A stretch of DNA of 64,000 nucleotides from Fluviispira multicolorata (GTDB taxonomy: Bacteria; Bdellovibrionota_B; Oligoflexia; Silvanigrellales; Silvanigrellaceae). Shown here piece after piece: positions 9,426-18,067 of the stretch (positions within the stretch are counted from its first letter, which is position 1; each line of letters starts with the position of its first letter). The notes beneath the pieces were generated by a model. The model was not told the DNA's origin. It worked only from the letters and a program-made list of their open reading frames with translations, and ran no database searches. The translations under genes and the position numbers were made by a program. The stretch spans positions 62,001-126,000 of the forward strand of contig NZ_WFLN01000005.1 of NCBI RefSeq assembly GCF_009208585.1, in the 5' to 3' direction.

Positions 9426-10061
9426 ATGCTCAGTAAGAAACTAATTTTAAACTTATGCGTTTCATCTCTTGTGTTCTTTTTTGTAGTTTTATTATCAATT
9501 TTTTATCTTGATAGAGAGTTGGTTTTTATTTTAAAAGGGAACATAATAGCAAATAATTTTCTTAAAGAATTAAATTATATAGTTTTAATTCCTCCCGTCT
9601 TGTTTGTTATTTCGCCATTTCTTATTTTTATTATTCTTTTAAAATATATATATACAAAAAGTTATATAAAGCTAGAAGTGGTTTTAGTTTTATCTGCTAT
9701 GAGTGTTCTAATTTCAACGAGCATTAAAAGTATTCTAAAGTTTATATTTAGCAGAGATAATATATATATGTTAACGCACAGTAATTCTTATAAATTCCAT
9801 TGGTTTAAAGATGAACATTCTTGGAGTTCTTTTCCATCAGGACATGCTGTAGTGATGATTTCTGCAACTACACTTTTCTGGTATGCTTATCCAAGATATC
9901 GTTTGTTTTATATATTATTTAATATTTTAGTAATGTTAGCATTATTGCTATTGAGTTTTCATTTTATAAGTGATCTCATTGGAAGTATTTTCTTTGGATA
10001 TTGGATTTCTTATTTTACTTACTGCGTATTTTCTGATCTGGTAAAGAAGAAATATTTTTAA
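9426..10061 (+). CDS. PAP2-family membrane phosphatase
   Basis: Polytopic membrane protein of about 211 residues belonging to the PAP2 / lipid phosphatase superfamily. The three family motifs are visible in weakened form: a Lys-x4-Arg segment (KFIFSRDN), the central FPSGHA with the catalytic His, and SFHFISDLIG supplying the His and Asp of motif 3. Five or six membrane helices are spread along the chain. Family members dephosphorylate phosphatidate, undecaprenyl pyrophosphate, phosphatidylglycerophosphate or lipid A at the outer face of the inner membrane; nothing here picks one substrate. The ATG at 9426 is chosen, and a TTG two codons earlier is possible. It is the only plus-strand gene inside the signalling region and converges on the receiver-PilZ gene with a 15-base gap. 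Confidence 0.8.
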   Translation: MLSKKLILNLCVSSLVFFFVVLLSIFYLDRELVFILKGNIIANNFLKELNYIVLIPPVLFVISPFLIFIILLKYIYTKSYIKLEVVLVLSAMSVLISTSIKSILKFIFSRDNIYMLTHSNSYKFHWFKDEHSWSSFPSGHAVVMISATTLFWYAYPRYRLFYILFNILVMLALLLLSFHFISDLIGSIFFGYWISYFTYCVFSDLVKKKYF

Positions 10062-10076
10062 GCTCATTGTAAATTA

Positions 10077-10895
10077 TTAAGCAAAACTTGTATTGACAAT
10101 ATAATTTTCTCCATCTTGAACACATTTTTGTACTTTTGTTTGCAGCTCACCTGCTTTTTTTAAAGTTGTAGCGGCCTGAGGACAGTTTATTGAAAGCTGA
10201 GCGCCTTCTTTAAATTGAAATTTAGATTGAAAAACGATTCCAGAAGGTGTGAGTTGTGTAATTATAATATCAAGTACAATCGGCATATTGGTAATTGTTG
10301 CGTTGAGTTCAAGTTTTGCTCCAGTTGCAGGAGTTTGAGGTGAAATCGGTTTAGCAGCAGCCCCAGCAGCTGGTTTTGCCGCAACTGCTGGAGGAACTGC
10401 AGTCGGAGGAGGTTTGCTGGTTGCAATGGGTGGTTGTGGGGCAGCTGATGGTGTCGCTTGTTTAGGCGCAGCTTGAGGTGGTTGCATTGCTGGTGGTGCC
10501 ATGGGTTTTGTTGCTTGGCTCTCTTCGGCATTGATAAGTTTTTTTATTTTTGTTTTTAAGACTTGAATATCAACGGTTTTATGAATGAAGTCATCTGGTT
10601 TTAGTTCGTTGATTTTTGTCTGATCGAGTTCTCCCTTTTTACCACTGAAAAATATCACTTTAATATTTTGGGTTTTTTTTAGTTGATTAATAAACTCTAA
10701 AGTTTGATATCCATCTAAATTTGGCATGAGAACATCTAGAATAACAAGATCAATTTTTTGATCTCCAAGAATTTTAAGTGCATCAATTCCACTTTTAGCT
10801 TCAACTGGTGTAAATGCTAAAGAATTAACAATTCCTTTTAAAAAAAGTCGTGTTTCTACTGCATCATCCACTATTAAGATGGTTTTTCCACTCAC
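10077..10895 (-). CDS. Response regulator: receiver domain, Pro/Ala-rich linker and PilZ-like domain
   Basis: 272 residues. Residues 1-122 form a canonical receiver with Asp10-Asp11, acceptor Asp54 in VILDVLMPNLDG and a conserved Lys in FIHKTVD. A low-complexity linker rich in Pro, Ala, Gln and Thr spans about 125-185. The C-terminal 85 residues (LELNATITNMPIVLDIIITQ ... SGIVFQSKFQFKEG) have the beta-strand pattern of a PilZ domain. The RxxxR and DxSxxG motifs needed for cyclic-di-GMP binding are not clear, so it may be a non-binding PilZ-like fold. No DNA-binding domain is present, so it should act by protein contact. It is 12 bases downstream of the HPt gene in the same operon and is a plausible terminal acceptor of the relay. 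Confidence 0.8.
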   Translation of the reverse strand: MSGKTILIVDDAVETRLFLKGIVNSLAFTPVEAKSGIDALKILGDQKIDLVILDVLMPNLDGYQTLEFINQLKKTQNIKVIFFSGKKGELDQTKINELKPDDFIHKTVDIQVLKTKIKKLINAEESQATKPMAPPAMQPPQAAPKQATPSAAPQPPIATSKPPPTAVPPAVAAKPAAGAAAKPISPQTPATGAKLELNATITNMPIVLDIIITQLTPSGIVFQSKFQFKEGAQLSINCPQAATTLKKAGELQTKVQKCVQDGENYIVNTSFA

Positions 10896-10907
10896 AGCAA
10901 ATCCCTC

Positions 10908-11300
10908 TTAAGCTTTTTCAATTTCGATGATTTTATTTTTTAAAACATCTACAGCTTTTGTTGTTGCAGAGATAACTCTTTCAAATACAGGTTGTGCATT
11001 CTCGAGTTTTTTATCAAATCCCATGTCTTCTAAAGTTTGGCAATCCTCTGCTAAAGCAACAAGGCCAATCAGGCGAGAGCTAGATTTTAAGGTGTGTGCA
11101 GATCTTTCTATAACGGGAGCATCGCTTTTTTTCATTGCTTCACTTAATTCTGTAACTCTTTCAGAGAGATTCTCTAAGTAAACAGTGATGAGTTGAACAA
11201 TTAATAATCGGTTTGCAAAGGCTTCATCACCATTGCCAAGCTCTTTCATATTGCTAATGATTTCTTCATCTAAAAAGGGAAGATTTGTTTGATTATTCAT
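10908..11300 (-). CDS. Free-standing HPt phosphotransfer protein
   Basis: Small helical protein of 130 residues with the histidine-phosphotransfer signature AHTLKSSSRLIG. The phosphorylated His is His69. A later segment, LAEDCQTLEDMG, matches the second part of the HPt four-helix bundle. HPt proteins shuttle phosphate from the receiver of a hybrid kinase to the receiver of a final regulator. The hybrid kinases in this window carry no HPt domain of their own, so this protein is a good candidate for their shared shuttle. That connection is inferred from proximity. The stop is 2 bases... from the next gene boundary: the upstream receiver-TPR gene ends at 11303 and this gene starts at 11300. Confidence 0.85.
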   Translation of the reverse strand: MNNQTNLPFLDEEIISNMKELGNGDEAFANRLLIVQLITVYLENLSERVTELSEAMKKSDAPVIERSAHTLKSSSRLIGLVALAEDCQTLEDMGFDKKLENAQPVFERVISATTKAVDVLKNKIIEIEKA

Positions 11301-11302
11301 AA

Positions 11303-12520
11303 TTATTTTGGAATAACCCCTCTGTATTTAATTTCGACCGTTTGTTCTGAAGCTAATTTGTCAATTTCGACTATCTTTTGTTGAACTCTCTCAAATTTTG
11401 GATCAACTTTTAAGATGCTATGGCAAACTTTTTTTGCCCGCTCATATTCCCTCATGGTAATAAGGCATAATACTTTATTAAACATTATTTTTACATCATT
11501 GGGATTTATTTTTAAAGCTAGATTATAATAATTAACAGACTCTTCGAATTTACCCATTTCCTTATAACAAATTCCAATACTATTTAAAAAGCTTGGGTTG
11601 TTAGGATCTTGCTCATTAGCTCTTTGAAGAAAATCGAGAGCCTTATCTTTCTTTTTTTGAGATAGAAAATTTCGACCAACTTGTGCATATAATTTGGGGT
11701 AAACAATTTTCATATTGACTGCACGCATTAAAAAATTCTCTGCTTCTTCATATAACTCACAGCGTGTGAGTATATTGGCCGCTTCTTCATAGCGCATTGG
11801 ATTTTTAGGATTGACGAGTAAGGCTTGATCGAAAGCTTTTAAAGCAGCTTGTTTTTGATCGGTTGCAAGCAGACAAATGCCATATTCAATATATGCTTGG
11901 ACATGGTTTTTATTATTTTGCATGGCAAATTTTAGATTTTTTACAGCTTCTTCGCTGTTACCTAAAGCTCTGTTGCAGCGAGAAATACCAACAAATGCTC
12001 TGGCTGAAGTTAAATTTTTCATTGAGATATTTTTATACCAGCCTAATGCTTGTTCGTATTCTCCATTCATATAAAGATCTCTTGCAATTTCATAGTCAAC
12101 TTCTATATTTTCTCCCTCACGATAGCGCATGAGTGTTTGAGAAATTTGAGTAGAAAGATCCTTCATAACAAAAGGCATTTTTAAAAAACCATCTGGATTT
12201 GCTTCAGGAAAGCGGACGCGATCTTCTTTTGATTGTTCTGTCCCAACAATCATAAAAGGAACTCGTTTGATTTCTAAATTTTCATGCATTTCCATCAAAA
12301 ATTCATAGCCGCCTAATTGGCGCATGTCTTTTTCGCAAATAACAAAGTCAAATACTTTTTCTTGTAAGAGCTTTAAAGCTTCGCCTTCACTTATTCCTTC
12401 TGATACTTTTTTAAACCCGAGTGTTTTTAGAGTTTTAACAATGGTTTCACGTGATGCTGGAGCATCATCCACAACCAAAAAAGACATATCTGGCGATAAT
12501 TCGATGACTGTTGATGCCAT
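11303..12520 (-). CDS. Pseudo-receiver/TPR protein with Glu at the phosphorylation site
   Basis: 405 residues. Residues 12-135 are receiver-like: Asp18-Asp19 of the acidic pair are present in LVVDDAP, and Lys114 is present in FLKMPF. The acceptor position in FVICEKDMRQLGGYEF is Glu63 instead of Asp. A Glu at this site mimics phospho-Asp in some characterised receivers, so the domain may be permanently 'on' or phosphorylation-independent; this is inference. Residues about 145-390 hold at least six TPR units, for example AYIEYGICLLATDQKQAALK and FLNSIGICYKEMGKFEESVN, expected to form a protein-binding superhelix. First gene of the cassette that continues with HPt and receiver-PilZ, probably an adaptor for them. 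Confidence 0.85.
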   Translation of the reverse strand: MASTVIELSPDMSFLVVDDAPASRETIVKTLKTLGFKKVSEGISEGEALKLLQEKVFDFVICEKDMRQLGGYEFLMEMHENLEIKRVPFMIVGTEQSKEDRVRFPEANPDGFLKMPFVMKDLSTQISQTLMRYREGENIEVDYEIARDLYMNGEYEQALGWYKNISMKNLTSARAFVGISRCNRALGNSEEAVKNLKFAMQNNKNHVQAYIEYGICLLATDQKQAALKAFDQALLVNPKNPMRYEEAANILTRCELYEEAENFLMRAVNMKIVYPKLYAQVGRNFLSQKKKDKALDFLQRANEQDPNNPSFLNSIGICYKEMGKFEESVNYYNLALKINPNDVKIMFNKVLCLITMREYERAKKVCHSILKVDPKFERVQQKIVEIDKLASEQTVEIKYRGVIPK

Positions 12521-12561
12521 AAGAATTTAACCCATTAAAGTAGAGTATTTTTAGTAATATA

Positions 12562-12846
12562 TCATAACTTTTTAAAGATAAGGTCAACTGGAGTGTCAAC
12601 TCCTTTGTTTTTATTACATTCTCTACAAGCAGGGACAACGTTACCCGGAGCTGTTGTGCCACCTCTTGCTAAGGGTACGATGTGATCGAGAGTCAATTCT
12701 TTAATTGGAAACTTTTTACCACAATAAGCACAAAGGCCTGGAGCACATTTTTGTTGCCACCAACGGCTTTTTTTTGCAGCCTTTACCTTGGCTTTTTCTC
12801 TTTTAATATGTTCTTCATCAGCAAATATATAACTATTTAGATTCAT
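12562..12846 (-). CDS. Small HNH endonuclease-family protein
   Basis: A 94-residue protein if the ATG at 12846 is used; an in-frame TTG at 12858 would add four residues and overlap the stop of the kinase gene upstream. The zinc-ribbon pair CAYC and ACRECNKNKG flanks LTLDHIVPLARGGTTAPGNV, the HNH core with its DH catalytic dipeptide. The N-terminal third is basic and helical (KREKAKVKAAKKSRWW), suitable for nucleic acid contact. Stand-alone HNH proteins of this size occur with phages, restriction systems and as orphan host genes; no neighbouring methyltransferase or phage gene supports a specific role. The gene sits 9 bases after the receiver-kinase gene and is probably co-transcribed with it. 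Confidence 0.82.
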   Translation of the reverse strand: MNLNSYIFADEEHIKREKAKVKAAKKSRWWQQKCAPGLCAYCGKKFPIKELTLDHIVPLARGGTTAPGNVVPACRECNKNKGVDTPVDLIFKKL

Positions 12847-12854
12847 TTTATTTC

Positions 12855-14030
12855 TCAAGCAGCTTTCGATGGGGGTGGAGATTTGCTACTGTCGTCCTCA
12901 CTTAATATTTTAGTAGTTGGCAATTTTACTGTAAAAATAGACCCAACTCCCATTTCTGACTCTAACAATAACTCGCCACCATGTTCCATTACTATATTTT
13001 TCACAATACTTAGACCTAAACCTGTTCCTTCGCCTTTAGGTTTGGTTGTGAAAAAACTTTCAAATATTTTAGTTTGTATATTCTCAGGAATACCAGAACC
13101 TGTGTCACAAACTGAAATATATAAAAAACCTTGATTGATAAATACTTTAATTGAAAGTTCTTTTTTTTCTTGTTCCTTCATTGCATCGCATGCATTGCTC
13201 ATTAAATTCATAAGAACTTGTTCAAATTTATTAGGATAACATTTGATTTCAATTTTGCTTAAAGTAATATCTTCTTCATGGATAACTTTAATATTAAAAT
13301 TTCTTATTTTCTGTTTGACCATAAATAAACTATTTTCTATGAGAGAATAAACATTTATAGACTCTTCTTTTTCGCTGTGATCATTTCTAGAATAGTTTCT
13401 AAGATGGTCAACAAGTTTTTTTATTTTTCCACATGCTTTAAATATTTGAGATAAATGTTCTTCGAGTTCTTCTTTAGAAAGATTATTTTTTTGTAAAAAA
13501 TCTTCGTTTAAATCTTCGCAGGTAAGTTGAATTATGCCAAGAGGTCCCCTAATATCGTGGACAATTGTTGCAGATAATTCGCCTAAAGCCGTGAGTTTTG
13601 AAGTGTGTAACATTTGTTCACTTAAATAATTATTTTCTTTTTTTAAAAGAATTGAAGATAATGATCTTTTTACTATTGGTACAATATCTTTTTCAACTGA
13701 AAATGGTTTTTCTAAAAAATTATAGCATCCATTGCGAATGGCTCGATTGACTATTTTATTGTTTAAATGACCAGACATTATTATAATGGCCGCTTCTTGG
13801 TTTTTTTGCTTAATTGTATCAAGCAGGCTCAGTCCATCTCCATCCGGAAGTTTTATATCTAATAAAAAAAGGTTAATTAAATGAGCTTTTTCATTAATAT
13901 ATTCTTTAGCCTCTGAAATAGTTGAAATGGTATGTGTTGCATAATTTAGAGCAGTAAATTCTTTGGTTATTACTTTACTAATATACTCATCATCTTCTAT
14001 TACGAGTATATTAAGTTTAGCATCATCCAT
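12855..14030 (-). CDS. Receiver-linked histidine kinase (REC-HisKA-HATPase)
   Basis: Cytoplasmic kinase of 391 residues with no membrane helix. The N-terminal receiver has IEDDEY, acceptor Asp58 in LFLLDIKLPDGDG and FLEKPF. HisKA follows with LGELSATIVHDIRGPLG (His158). HATPase_c carries NLMSNACDAM, DTGSGIP and GEGTGLGLSIVKNI. This order, receiver before kinase, is typical of kinases switched by another kinase's phosphate. The ATG at 14030 is chosen because AAAGG lies about 9 bases upstream; the frame is open further to 14060 without a ribosome-binding site. The C-terminus ends in a Ser/Pro-rich tail. The HNH gene follows immediately. Confidence 0.92.
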   Translation of the reverse strand: MDDAKLNILVIEDDEYISKVITKEFTALNYATHTISTISEAKEYINEKAHLINLFLLDIKLPDGDGLSLLDTIKQKNQEAAIIIMSGHLNNKIVNRAIRNGCYNFLEKPFSVEKDIVPIVKRSLSSILLKKENNYLSEQMLHTSKLTALGELSATIVHDIRGPLGIIQLTCEDLNEDFLQKNNLSKEELEEHLSQIFKACGKIKKLVDHLRNYSRNDHSEKEESINVYSLIENSLFMVKQKIRNFNIKVIHEEDITLSKIEIKCYPNKFEQVLMNLMSNACDAMKEQEKKELSIKVFINQGFLYISVCDTGSGIPENIQTKIFESFFTTKPKGEGTGLGLSIVKNIVMEHGGELLLESEMGVGSIFTVKLPTTKILSEDDSSKSPPPSKAA

Positions 14031-14063
14031 TAAAAAGACCTTTGTGTTTAAATAAAACAAGTA

Positions 14064-14951
14064 TTATAAAACTTTGGTCTTATCGGATAATCTAGGTGAA
14101 TCATTTAGATTGATTGATGGTTGAAAAAACTTCCCACTGCGTACGAACTCAAACCAAGGTAAAAGCTCTGATTTTCTATTAGAGATATATTCAAATGCAC
14201 TTGAACATGTTTTTGCCATCCAATGCTCTAATACAAGTTTCTTTTCTTGCTCTGATAAATAGAGTTCACAAGAATTTATTTCCATAAATTCACGAAGTGC
14301 TTGTAAAATAATACCTGCGCATACTGAGACGTTAAGAGATTCCATAAATCCAAACATTTGCACAGACACGTACATATCTGCATGATTCTTCCATTCTGGA
14401 GAGACTCCATGGAGTTCACTTCCAAAAATGAGAGCAATTTTGTTTTTTCCAATAAAATTTTTAAAATCTTTTGATGAAAATTGATTGCTTGCAAATGAAG
14501 GAATATTTTTAGCATAATATTCAGATGTTCTTGAAAAATCTGGTAAGGAAACAAGTGCAATCTTGTAGCCATTTTGTTTTAATATATTTGCACAGTTTTC
14601 AATAGATGTAAGCCTTTTTGGCATGAGCCACTGACTTGCACCTCTATCAATCGTATCTGCAGTGCGAAATCGCATTTCTTGATTTGAATATAGAAAGAAA
14701 AGATCTAGAAATCCAAAAGCATCTATTGTTCTTAAAATAGCACTTATATTGTGTGCATGATGAGTATTTTCAAAAACTGTTAAAACTTTTCTGCTTCTTT
14801 TATCAGCTACTTTTTCCATTTTTGCCAAACGAGACTCAGTAAAGAAGCTGCGTAATGCGGCATCAATTTTTCCAAAATCATTTTTAAGATGCTCTGGAAT
14901 GAAGTATTGTGTTGATGAATCACAAGAAGTTGTTGGACCCGTCCAAATCAT
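14064..14951 (-). CDS. trmH: SpoU-family RNA 2'-O-ribose methyltransferase, TrmH-like
   Basis: About 295 residues. The SPOUT motifs are clear: [14 protein letters not shown] (motif 1), [16 protein letters not shown] (motif 2) and [21 protein letters not shown] (motif 3). The motif-3 wording is closest to TrmH, which methylates G18 of tRNA with SAM as donor; other SpoU rRNA methylases are possible. The frame is open to 15062, but the ATG at 14951 has a strong GAGGAGAAAGG ribosome-binding site, and the longer version would overlap hutU. Only 40 bases separate this ATG from that of the divergent hutU, so the promoters must lie partly inside each other's coding sequence. A ~75-residue tail follows the methylase core. 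Confidence 0.82.
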   Translation of the reverse strand: MIWTGPTTSCDSSTQYFIPEHLKNDFGKIDAALRSFFTESRLAKMEKVADKRSRKVLTVFENTHHAHNISAILRTIDAFGFLDLFFLYSNQEMRFRTADTIDRGASQWLMPKRLTSIENCANILKQNGYKIALVSLPDFSRTSEYYAKNIPSFASNQFSSKDFKNFIGKNKIALIFGSELHGVSPEWKNHADMYVSVQMFGFMESLNVSVCAGIILQALREFMEINSCELYLSEQEKKLVLEHWMAKTCSSAFEYISNRKSELLPWFEFVRSGKFFQPSINLNDSPRLSDKTKVL

Positions 14952-14991
14952 TTTTTTCCTTTCTCCTCTTTTAAAACTAGCGAGGATATTT

Positions 14992-16716
14992 ATGTCTATC
15001 CATAATGTAAGCTCTTTCACAACAAAAATTTTTAAGCCTGGGGAATCAGCTCCTAGAGGCAAAAAATTAAATACAAAAGGTTGGCTACAAGAGGCTGCAC
15101 TGCGTATGCTGTTAAATAATTTAGATAAAGAAGTTGCAGAAAACCCTGAAGAACTTGTTGTTTATGGGGGGCGTGGCAAAGCAGCACGCTCTATACAGGA
15201 CTTTCAAAAAATAACTCAAGCATTACAAGACTTAGAAGATGATGAAAGCCTGCTTATTCAGAGCGGCAGTCCTGTGGCTCGTATAAAAACATGGAAAAAT
15301 GCTCCGAGAGTGCTCATTGCAAACAGCAACTTAGTAGGAAATTGGGCAAATTGGGATCATTTTGATGAGCTCGAAAAAAAAGGTTTGATGATGTATGGAC
15401 AAATGACCGCAGGAAGTTGGATTTATATTGGTTCACAAGGAATTGTACAGGGTACTTATGAAACCTTTAATGAAGCATTTCATCAGCATTATCAAGGGAA
15501 AACAAAAGGAAAATATGTTTTTTCAGCAGGCCTTGGTGGAATGGGAGGGGCTCAGCCATTAGCCGCTGTATTGACAGGAGCCTGCTTTTTAGGAGTTGAG
15601 GTCGATAGAAAACGGGCAGAAATGCGTGTGAAATCGAAATATCTTGATGAAATATATGATAATATCGATTTAGCTATGAAATCTTTAAATAATCACCTTG
15701 AAAATGGAGTGGCTAAAAGTATTGCTATTATTGGAAATGTTGTTGATATACTGCCAAAACTTCTTGAGCGAAAAGATTTTAAACCGAGTCTTGTGACCGA
15801 TCAAACATCTGCACATGATCCCGTTTATGGCTATATCCCCCAAGGTTATTCTATGGAAAAAGTAGAACAGTTGAGGAAAGAAAATCCAAAATTGGTTGAA
15901 AAAGATGCTCTAGTAAGCATTGCAAAACATGTTAAATGTTTATTGGAGTTAAAAAAGAGAGGAGTTCCTACCTTTGATTATGGTAATAATATTAGAGCTA
16001 TGGCAAAAAAAGAGGGTGTTGAGAATGCATTTGATATTAAAGGATTTGTTCCAGAATATATTCGCCCACTATTTTGTAAAGGCAAAGGACCATTTCGTTT
16101 TGCAATGCTAAGTGGAGATCAGAGTGATCTTAAAAAAGCCGATGCGGCTCTTACAAATTTATTTTCAGATTATGAAGATATTCAACGCTGGCTAAAGCTT
16201 GCTCCTGAAAGAATTTCTGTCCAAGGTTTGCCTGCCAGAATTTTGTGGCTTGGGTATGGAGATAGATTAAAAGCAGGGTTACTCTTGAATCAGATGGTAA
16301 AAAATGGAGAAATTAGTTGTCCAATTGTTATTGGAAGAGATCACCTTGACTGTGGAAGTGTCGCTTCTCCTTACCGTGAAACGGAAGCCATGAAGGATGG
16401 AAGTGATGCGGTTGCAGACTGGGCTCTTTTAAATGCATTTGGGAACATTGCCAGTGGAGCTTCTTGGGTGAGTTTTCATCACGGGGGCGGAGTTGGAATG
16501 GGTTATTCTCTTCATGCTGGGATGGTTATTGTAGCAGATGGAAGTGATGAGGCAGCAGAACGTTTAAAACGGGTCTTAACTTTTGATCCTGCTATGGGAA
16601 TTTTTCGTCATGCTGATGCCGGTTACGAAACTTCACAACAAATTGCGCGTGAGCAAATGACTGGAGAAGTTGGAGTCAGTTCTCCGCATTTTTATCCACG
16701 CAACCTTAAAAGTTGA
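14992..16716 (+). CDS. hutU: Urocanate hydratase
   Basis: Urocanase of 574 residues, the second enzyme of histidine degradation. It hydrates urocanate to 4-imidazolone-5-propionate with tightly bound NAD+ as electrophile. The family signature is strong over the whole length: [50 protein letters not shown] (NAD-binding), [11 protein letters not shown] and [20 protein letters not shown]. The length matches the family (about 555-575). The ATG at 14992 is chosen because GAGG lies 8 bases upstream; the frame is open from 14899 but that would run through the trmH start region. hutI follows with an 8-base gap. hutH and the later pathway genes are not in the window. Confidence 0.97.
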   Translation: MSIHNVSSFTTKIFKPGESAPRGKKLNTKGWLQEAALRMLLNNLDKEVAENPEELVVYGGRGKAARSIQDFQKITQALQDLEDDESLLIQSGSPVARIKTWKNAPRVLIANSNLVGNWANWDHFDELEKKGLMMYGQMTAGSWIYIGSQGIVQGTYETFNEAFHQHYQGKTKGKYVFSAGLGGMGGAQPLAAVLTGACFLGVEVDRKRAEMRVKSKYLDEIYDNIDLAMKSLNNHLENGVAKSIAIIGNVVDILPKLLERKDFKPSLVTDQTSAHDPVYGYIPQGYSMEKVEQLRKENPKLVEKDALVSIAKHVKCLLELKKRGVPTFDYGNNIRAMAKKEGVENAFDIKGFVPEYIRPLFCKGKGPFRFAMLSGDQSDLKKADAALTNLFSDYEDIQRWLKLAPERISVQGLPARILWLGYGDRLKAGLLLNQMVKNGEISCPIVIGRDHLDCGSVASPYRETEAMKDGSDAVADWALLNAFGNIASGASWVSFHHGGGVGMGYSLHAGMVIVADGSDEAAERLKRVLTFDPAMGIFRHADAGYETSQQIAREQMTGEVGVSSPHFYPRNLKS

Positions 16717-16724
16717 GGTGCATT

Positions 16725-18059
16725 ATGGCAGCAAAGATTTGGTCTACAAAAAAGAATAAAAAAATCATTTTTAGAAACTCCCCCTGTGTAGTTACCTTAA
16801 AAGGTTGGGATAGTGCAGAAAATGATAGTCTTTCTCAAAAAGGTTTATCGGTTTTAAAGAATTGTGATATTCTTATTTCTGATGGAGTTTTTATTGATAT
16901 TGGTGAAAATCTTTTAGATACTCACGGGAATTTGGGTGATATTGAAATAATTGATGCTTCAAAGTATGTTATCGTTCCTGGGATGATTGATTGTCACAAT
17001 CACCCTATTTTTGCAGGAAGTCGTGCAAATGAAACGGTCTTAAAATCTCAAGGGATGACCTATGAAGATATTTCTGCAAAAGGAGGAGGAATTGTTTCGA
17101 CAATGAAAGCCACTCGTAAAGTGACAGGACATGAACTTTCTGAACTCTACAAATTAAATGCAAAAGACTCTCTCGCACGTGGTGTGGTTTTATTAGAAGC
17201 AAAGACGGGTTATGGCTTAAATCCTTTACAAGAAAGAAAAATGCTTGAAGCACTGTATGAAGCTCATTCAGGCAAAGATGCAATGGATTTACCTCATTTA
17301 TGCCCAACATATTTAGGACCACATGCTGCAAGTCCAGAATACAGAGGACTCGATAACTATATTCAAGCGTTGGTTGAAGATTTGCCGAATATTGCGGCTT
17401 TAGGTGAAGAGGCTGTTAAAAAGGGCATTGCCTTTCCTTTAGCAGCAGATATCTTTCTTGAAAGAAATTATTTTACCAAAGAGCAATCAGAACGTTGGTT
17501 GGGAGCAGCTCTTCAACATGGTTTAGATGTCCATATTCATGCAGATGAGTTTTCTCGCAGCGGCGGCGCAGAATTAGCAGCTGAGCTTGCGCGCAGGCTC
17601 GAACAAACAGCTTCTAAAAGAAGAAAAAAGGGACGTGTGTTAACAGTTGATCATTGCCAATATGCGACAGAATCTGACCTCGGCCGTCTTGCTGTTTTGG
17701 GAGTTGGGGCTGTTGCGTTGCCGACAACGAGTTTCTTTAGTAAAATACCGTATGTTGATGCAAAACGATGGCGTGCATCGGGAATTAAAGTTGCAATTGG
17801 TACGGATTTTAATCCAGGCAGTTCGCCGATGAATAATATTTGGTTTTCAAGCTATTTAGCACTTTCTCAATGTGGATTTTCTCTAGCAGAAGTTATTGCA
17901 GGGGTTACAATAAATGCTGCTTTTGCTTTAGGACTTGAAAAGACTTATGGTTCAATAGAAATTGGTAAAAAAGCATCTCTTGTTGCATTTGATGGGGCAT
18001 CTGTAGAAGATTACTTTAGTTCACTTCTCGGCGATCATGTTCGACATGTCGTTGTTTAA
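16725..18059 (+). CDS. hutI: Imidazolonepropionase
   Basis: Amidohydrolase-family enzyme of 444 residues that opens the imidazolone ring to N-formimino-L-glutamate, the step after urocanase. Metal-binding motifs seen are DCHNHPIFAGSRANE (the HxH pair), VHIHADEF, LTVDHCQY and IGTDFNPGSSP (metal-binding Asp), the last being highly typical of HutI. The ATG at 16725 follows a GAGGTG ribosome-binding site placed over the end of hutU. The protein is slightly longer than the usual 400-410 residues, mainly in the N-terminal region and in a Lys/Arg-rich loop at about 290-300. It ends 8 bases before the convergent membrane-protein gene with no clear terminator. Confidence 0.96.
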   Translation: MAAKIWSTKKNKKIIFRNSPCVVTLKGWDSAENDSLSQKGLSVLKNCDILISDGVFIDIGENLLDTHGNLGDIEIIDASKYVIVPGMIDCHNHPIFAGSRANETVLKSQGMTYEDISAKGGGIVSTMKATRKVTGHELSELYKLNAKDSLARGVVLLEAKTGYGLNPLQERKMLEALYEAHSGKDAMDLPHLCPTYLGPHAASPEYRGLDNYIQALVEDLPNIAALGEEAVKKGIAFPLAADIFLERNYFTKEQSERWLGAALQHGLDVHIHADEFSRSGGAELAAELARRLEQTASKRRKKGRVLTVDHCQYATESDLGRLAVLGVGAVALPTTSFFSKIPYVDAKRWRASGIKVAIGTDFNPGSSPMNNIWFSSYLALSQCGFSLAEVIAGVTINAAFALGLEKTYGSIEIGKKASLVAFDGASVEDYFSSLLGDHVRHVVV

Positions 18060-18067
18060 AGTGAACT

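Noticed and set aside
10262..10531. Pro/Gln-rich frame inside the receiver-PilZ gene
   Set aside because: Shadow of the low-complexity linker in another frame.
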